Shown: in pieces, positions 5,171 to 8,260 of the stretch | How the letters are laid out: every line of letters begins with the position of its first letter | How positions within the stretch are numbered: position 1 is the first letter of the stretch | Position numbers and translations under genes: made by a program | DNA from: Parcubacteria group bacterium GW2011_GWA2_47_8b | GTDB lineage: Bacteria; Patescibacteriota; Minisyncoccia; UBA6257; WO2-44-18 | Direction: 5' to 3' | Assembly: GCA_001003205.1 (NCBI GenBank) | Contig: LCOU01000018.1 | Coordinates: forward strand, 1-8,260 | DNA: 8,260 nucleotides | The notes under the pieces: model-generated | Database searches by the model: none | Told to the model about the DNA's origin: nothing | What the model saw: the letters and a program-made list of their open reading frames with translations, nothing else

Positions 5171-7541
5171 ATTTGGCGGCTCCTCGGTCGGTTCAGCCGA
5201 GCGGATTAAAGGTGTTTGTAAAATCATTGCCGGAGCGGCCAAGAAGGATAGAATCGTGGCTGTTGTTTCGGCTATGCAAGGAGTCACCGATAAATTATTG
5301 GCGCTGGATTTTGATTTTGTAAAAGAAAAACACCTGGAAGCGGCCAAGACGCTAAAAGTATCGGCACCGACGGACTTATTGAATGAGCTGGAGGGCATTG
5401 TCAAAGGATTAAAAATGGTCGGCGATGTTTCGCCGGTGGCATTGGATCTTGTGGCGAGTTTCGGCGAACGGCTCTCTGCAAATCTAGTCGCGGCATGCTT
5501 AAACAAAAAAATTCCTGCAGTTGCGGCTGATTCAAGAGCGTTGGTTAAAACCGACGACAATTTCCAGAACGCCGCCGTGGATTTTACGGCCACCAATCGC
5601 AATATTAAAAAGTTTTTTCGTAAGTCCTTAATTCATAATTCTAAATTCATTATTCCCGTAATAACTGGCTTTATCGGCTCAACCGAATCCGGAAGAACAA
5701 CCACGCTCGGGCGGGGTGGTTCCGATTACAGCGCGGCGATTTTCGGCGCGGCGCTGGGCGCAAAAGTTATTGAAATTTGGACTGACGTGGACGGCGTGAT
5801 GTCGGCTGACCCCAGAATCGTTCCGGCGGCGGCCGTTTTGCCGCAGATCAGCTACGAGGAAGCGTTTGAAATGGCTTATTTTGGCGCCAAAGTTATCCAT
5901 CCGGCGACTATGGTGCCGGCAATCAAGAAAAAAATACCGATTCTGATAAAAAACACCTTTAATCCCAGCCACTCTGGTACCTTGATCGGAAACCAAAATC
6001 TAAGGCGTTACGAACGCCTTAGATTAGGGGAGGGGCCGGTTAAGAATATTTCCTCAATTGACGGCATAGGTCTTCTGGATGTCGGCGGAACCGACCTTGC
6101 CGGTATGCCGGGCACGGCCGAGCGGGTGTTTAAGGCGGCGGCCCAACACAAAATCAACGTAATTTTAATCGCGCAAGCGTCGTCGGAGCACACTATTTGT
6201 TTTGCGGTAAAAAAATCCGATTCTGAGCGAGCTTCAGCCGCTTTGAAAAATGAGTTTGAAGCGGAAATTCACCGCGGAAAAGTTTTTGTAAAAAAATCAG
6301 ACGGCAAAAGTATTATTGCCATTGTCGGCGACAATATGCGCGGCGTGCCGGGGATAGCCGGCCGGGTTTTTAACGCCCTGGGCCAAAATAATATCAATGT
6401 TGAGACAATCGCCCAGGGAGGTTCCGAGCGTAACATCTCCTGTATCGTGGACGAAAGGGACAAAGCGGCGGCCATAACAGCGCTTCATAAGGAGTTTTTC
6501 CAAAATGCGGACGGCGCGGCGGTTTTCGTGGTTGGTTTAGGAAATGTCGGCGGAGAACTTTTGCGGCAAATTGTCGCAGGAAGCGTGAATCATGAATTAA
6601 GAATTAAGGTTTGCGGGATTGCGGATGGGGAGAAGATGCACTTTGATTTGGCGGGAGTGGATTTACAAAAATGGAGGAAAATTCTGCAAAAATCCCAAGA
6701 CAAAACAAGCTTGGATAAATTTTTGGAGAGAGTTAGGGAATTTCAGGGAGAGAAAATCTTGGTTGATTGTACCGCGAGCGAAGCAATCGCCAAAAAATAT
6801 CCAGAAATTGTGGCGGCGGGGTGCCATATTGTGACTCCGAATAAAAAAGCCAACGTTTTACCAATGGCAAAGTATCAGGCCCTGCGAAAGGCGCTGGCTA
6901 AGCATGGCAAAACATTCCATTACCAAGCGAACGTTGGCGCCGGATTGCCGGTGATTGAATCGGTCAAAAGATTGACGACGGCGGGCGACAAGATTAAAAA
7001 AATTGAAGGCATTTTTTCGGGCACGCTAAGCTACCTTTTCAATAATTTTGACCCCGTAAAACGGTCAGGAGACCGTCACGGGGCAAGCGGCAAGAAATTC
7101 AGCGAGCTTGTGCGGGTTGCAAAAGAAAAAGGGTACACCGAGCCGGATCCGCGCGAAGATTTAAGCGGCCAGGACGTCGGCAGAAAGCTTCTTATTCTGG
7201 CCCGCGAAATGGGTTGGACAACGGAACTGGCGGACGTACAACTAGAAAACTTGGCGGCCTATAGCGACTCGCAAATGGCGGCGAAATTTAAAAAAGCAAA
7301 AAACAAGAGACGCGTTTTACGGTACGTGGGCGCTATTGCCAATAAGAAACTTTCAGCTAAATTAAAGGAGGTTGATTTGGCCGACCCGCTGGCGTATGTC
7401 CAGGGAACGGATAATGTAGTCGCCATTTACAGCGAGCGTTACAATAAGAACCCGCTGGTTATCAAGGGTCCGGGTGCCGGCGCCGCAGTGACGGCTTCGG
7501 CGGTCTTATCTGGCATTACTAGCATAATTAAACTTTTATGA
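5136..7541 (+). CDS. thrA: Bifunctional aspartokinase / homoserine dehydrogenase
   Basis: This fusion enzyme catalyses the first and third steps from aspartate to homoserine: aspartate phosphorylation and NAD(P)H-dependent reduction of aspartate semialdehyde. The aspartokinase domain (about 9-285) shows KFGGSSV at 12-18, FGERLSA at 109-115, GRGGSDYSA at 192-200 and TDVDGVMSADPR at 216-227. Two ACT regulatory domains follow (about 304-380 and 391-455, each with a GxPG-type turn), implying allosteric feedback. The homoserine dehydrogenase domain (about 460-801) has the nucleotide-binding GLGNVGG at 467-473, TPNKK at 567-571, FSGTLSYLFN at 627-636 and the catalytic DLSGQDVGRK (Asp680, Lys684). 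At 801 residues it is close to E. coli ThrA (820). ThrA and MetL types cannot be separated by eye. The ATG at 5136 lies inside the upstream gene without a Shine-Dalgarno site. Four repeat or hairpin insertions keep the frame (see the repeat entries). Confidence 0.95.
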   Translation: MKLPNLITKILKFGGSSVGSAERIKGVCKIIAGAAKKDRIVAVVSAMQGVTDKLLALDFDFVKEKHLEAAKTLKVSAPTDLLNELEGIVKGLKMVGDVSPVALDLVASFGERLSANLVAACLNKKIPAVAADSRALVKTDDNFQNAAVDFTATNRNIKKFFRKSLIHNSKFIIPVITGFIGSTESGRTTTLGRGGSDYSAAIFGAALGAKVIEIWTDVDGVMSADPRIVPAAAVLPQISYEEAFEMAYFGAKVIHPATMVPAIKKKIPILIKNTFNPSHSGTLIGNQNLRRYERLRLGEGPVKNISSIDGIGLLDVGGTDLAGMPGTAERVFKAAAQHKINVILIAQASSEHTICFAVKKSDSERASAALKNEFEAEIHRGKVFVKKSDGKSIIAIVGDNMRGVPGIAGRVFNALGQNNINVETIAQGGSERNISCIVDERDKAAAITALHKEFFQNADGAAVFVVGLGNVGGELLRQIVAGSVNHELRIKVCGIADGEKMHFDLAGVDLQKWRKILQKSQDKTSLDKFLERVREFQGEKILVDCTASEAIAKKYPEIVAAGCHIVTPNKKANVLPMAKYQALRKALAKHGKTFHYQANVGAGLPVIESVKRLTTAGDKIKKIEGIFSGTLSYLFNNFDPVKRSGDRHGASGKKFSELVRVAKEKGYTEPDPREDLSGQDVGRKLLILAREMGWTTELADVQLENLAAYSDSQMAAKFKKAKNKRRVLRYVGAIANKKLSAKLKEVDLADPLAYVQGTDNVVAIYSERYNKNPLVIKGPGAGAAVTASAVLSGITSIIKLL
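5627..5655 (+). repeat. AT-rich tandem repeat inside the aspartokinase domain
   Basis: TTAATTCATAATTC (5628-5641) is followed directly by TAAATTCATTATTC (5642-5655), identical at 12 of 14 positions. The tract encodes about L165-I173 (LIHNSKFII), in the loop just before the conserved IPVITGF strand. Its core CTTAATTCATAATTC (5627-5641) is repeated in inverted orientation at 6587-6601. The base composition is much more AT-rich than the flanks, suggesting an inserted or expanded element. Confidence 0.55.
5997..6025 (+). repeat. Perfect palindrome inside thrA, at the kinase-ACT linker
   Basis: AATCTAAGGCGTT (5997-6009) and AACGCCTTAGATT (6013-6025) are exact reverse complements around a 3-nt centre, ACG. 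The 29-nt block encodes N288-R296 (NLRRYERLR), a basic stretch between the aspartokinase catalytic domain and the first ACT domain. A 13-bp perfect stem in coding DNA is very unlikely by chance. It resembles an in-frame palindromic insertion. Confidence 0.8.
6587..6608 (+). repeat. AT-rich repeat near the start of the homoserine dehydrogenase domain
   Basis: GAATCATGAATTAAG (6587-6601) matches the reverse complement of 5627-5641 at 14 of 15 positions. The heptamer GAATTAA is then tandemly repeated (6594-6607). It encodes about N485-K491 (NHELRIK), in the surface loop after the first helix of the nucleotide-binding fold. Confidence 0.5.
7052..7083 (+). repeat. Two-tier GC-rich hairpin inside the homoserine dehydrogenase domain
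   Basis: CCCCGT (7052-7057) pairs with ACGGGG (7078-7083), and ACGGTC (7061-7066) pairs with GACCGT (7071-7076) around an AGGA loop. An AAA/C internal loop separates the tiers. The block encodes about D639-G649 (DPVKRSGDRHG). It lies between the conserved FSGTLSYLFN strand and the FSELVRVAKEKGYTEPDP helix, where family members usually have a short loop. Confidence 0.7.
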
Positions 7542-7705
7542 ATAAAAAAGAAATACCGCCAGCAAAAGGGCTAACCGAAGAAGAGGTGAAACTACTAGAG
7601 AAAGAACTTGCCAAAGAAGAGGGCAATGAGAAACGGCAGGAAAGCGCGGAAGAATTGGCTCAAAGTCTGATAAAGGAATTGGAGCGCGGTAAAAATGGAA
7701 AGTAA
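7538..7705 (+). CDS. Small charged protein between thrA and asd, unknown function
   Basis: This is a 55-residue protein, MNKKEIPPAKGLTEEEVKLL at its N-terminus, that I do not recognise. About half of it is Lys, Glu and Arg. Residues 12-50 look like one or two amphipathic helices (EEEVKLLEKELAKEE, then SAEELAQSLIKELERG). It has no membrane segment, cysteine pair or known motif. The ATG overlaps the thrA stop as ATGA, and the gene's last 11 nt overlap the asd start, so it is translationally coupled on both sides. No Shine-Dalgarno site precedes it. Being wedged between two enzymes of one pathway makes a small partner or regulator of those enzymes conceivable, but nothing in the sequence proves this. 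A chance frame is less likely given both overlaps and its coherent helical composition. Confidence 0.65.
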   Translation: MNKKEIPPAKGLTEEEVKLLEKELAKEEGNEKRQESAEELAQSLIKELERGKNGK

Positions 7706-8260
7706 GCGTTTAAGAGTCGGAATTTTGGGCGCGACAGGCACAGTCGGCCAGAAGTTTATTGTTTTGTTGCAAAATCATCCGTGGTTTGAAATCACGGCGT
7801 TGGCCGCTTCAAAGGAATCCGCCGGAAGAACCTATGAAGAAGCCGTAGCGGGAAGGTGGAAGCAGGAAGTGGATATTCCGGAGGCCATCAGAAAAATGAC
7901 CGTCTTTGACGCGTCAAAGCCGAATTTGAAATGCGATTTTGTGTTTTCTGGGCTTGACGCCTCGGTTGCTCAAGAAATTGAAAGAGATTTTGCCAAAGCC
8001 GGTTACCCAGTCATTTCCAATACCAAAAACTATCGCCAAGAGCCGGACGTGCCTCTATTGGTGCCGGAAGTAAATGCCGGTCATATTGCCATAATTCCTA
8101 CCCAGCAGGCGCGGCGAAAATGGAGCGGCTACATTGTTACCAACCCTAATTGCGTGGTTGTGCCGCTGGTGATGGCGCTTAAACCGGTGATGGATAAGTG
8201 GGGCATCGGGAAAGTTTTAGTGACTTCAATGCAGGCGATTTCCGGAGCGGGCTATCCCGG
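7695..8260 (+). CDS. asd: Aspartate-semialdehyde dehydrogenase (3' end cut by the window)
   Basis: This enzyme reduces aspartyl phosphate, made by the adjacent kinase, to aspartate semialdehyde, the substrate of the adjacent homoserine dehydrogenase. The first 188 residues are present and the window ends inside the gene; the family is about 340-370 long. The N-terminal NADP-binding fold has GILGATGTVGQ at 9-19. The catalytic cysteine is Cys153 in TNPNC (149-153). SMQAISGAGYP (178-188) matches the start of the substrate and dimerisation domain. The spacing of TNPNC and the SGAGYP motif resemble the archaeal/fungal-type subfamily rather than E. coli Asd. The ATG at 7695 overlaps the preceding small gene by 11 nt. 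A GGAG at about 7681-7684, 10 nt upstream, can serve as ribosome-binding site. Confidence 0.95.
   Translation, partial: MESKRLRVGILGATGTVGQKFIVLLQNHPWFEITALAASKESAGRTYEEAVAGRWKQEVDIPEAIRKMTVFDASKPNLKCDFVFSGLDASVAQEIERDFAKAGYPVISNTKNYRQEPDVPLLVPEVNAGHIAIIPTQQARRKWSGYIVTNPNCVVVPLVMALKPVMDKWGIGKVLVTSMQAISGAGYP

Noticed and set aside
5132..5602. 156-codon open frame on the minus strand opposite the aspartokinase start
   Set aside because: It is antisense to the clear aspartokinase motifs, with Ser/Ala-rich low-information sequence. It is a shadow of the real gene.
5694..5726. AACCAC / GTGGTT inverted repeat in the aspartokinase domain
   Set aside because: It falls on codons of the strictly conserved TTTLGRGGSDYS motif, so pairing is explained by protein constraint and is short (6 bp). 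Unlike the other hairpins, it is not in a variable loop.
6619..6834. 71-codon + strand frame inside the homoserine dehydrogenase domain
   Set aside because: It lies entirely inside the thrA-like frame, has no Shine-Dalgarno site and no recognisable sequence. The enclosing frame carries the conserved motifs.

Overview
The window is protein-coding bacterial DNA, almost entirely on the + strand. It has short intergenic gaps, overlapping genes, weak or absent Shine-Dalgarno sites at several starts, and a trigger factor without its PPIase domain. This combination suggests a small-genome lineage of the Patescibacteria/CPR (Parcubacteria-like) type. That placement is an inference and is not proven by any marker gene here. 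The standard code fits: TAA, TAG and TGA all end recognisable genes.

Layout. (1) Positions 1-1265 hold the C-terminal half of a membrane H+-translocating pyrophosphatase (hppA). Homologous-looking coding continues upstream of the only usable start, and an in-frame TAA at 39-41 interrupts it. (2) A 60-residue single-span membrane protein follows at 1303-1485 behind the best Shine-Dalgarno site of the window, then a rho-independent terminator. (3) That terminator appears to contain a sigma70-type promoter: its loop is TTTACA, and 17 bp later TATAAT overlaps its T-tract. The promoter would drive trigger factor (tig, 1642-2559) and clpP (2611-3216) through a roughly 110-nt leader. The leader carries three copies of one 12-14-bp motif (one inverted, two direct) that allow mutually exclusive hairpins, one of which abuts the tig start codon. 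(4) A strong terminator after clpP is followed by a -10-like TACAAT placed so that tyrS (3325-4470) could be a leaderless mRNA. (5) tyrS, an unrecognised 232-residue protein (4472-5170), a fused aspartokinase/homoserine dehydrogenase (thrA-like, 5136-7541), an unrecognised 55-residue charged protein (7538-7705) and aspartate-semialdehyde dehydrogenase (asd, from 7695, cut by the window end) follow with a 1-nt gap or overlaps, so they look like one operon.

How the genes work together. tig and clpP form a classic protein folding/turnover pair. The thrA-like fusion and asd together encode all three enzymes from aspartate to homoserine: aspartokinase, semialdehyde dehydrogenase and homoserine dehydrogenase. 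hppA would conserve pyrophosphate energy as a proton gradient.

The most unusual structure lies inside the thrA-like gene. Four in-frame repeat or hairpin-forming insertions sit at loops or domain boundaries: a perfect 13-bp-arm palindrome, a two-tier GC-rich hairpin, and two AT-rich repeats that share an inverted 15-bp core. This resembles palindromic elements that insert into genes without breaking the reading frame. The tig leader, bounded by near-perfect inverted repeats, may be a related intergenic element or a riboregulator.
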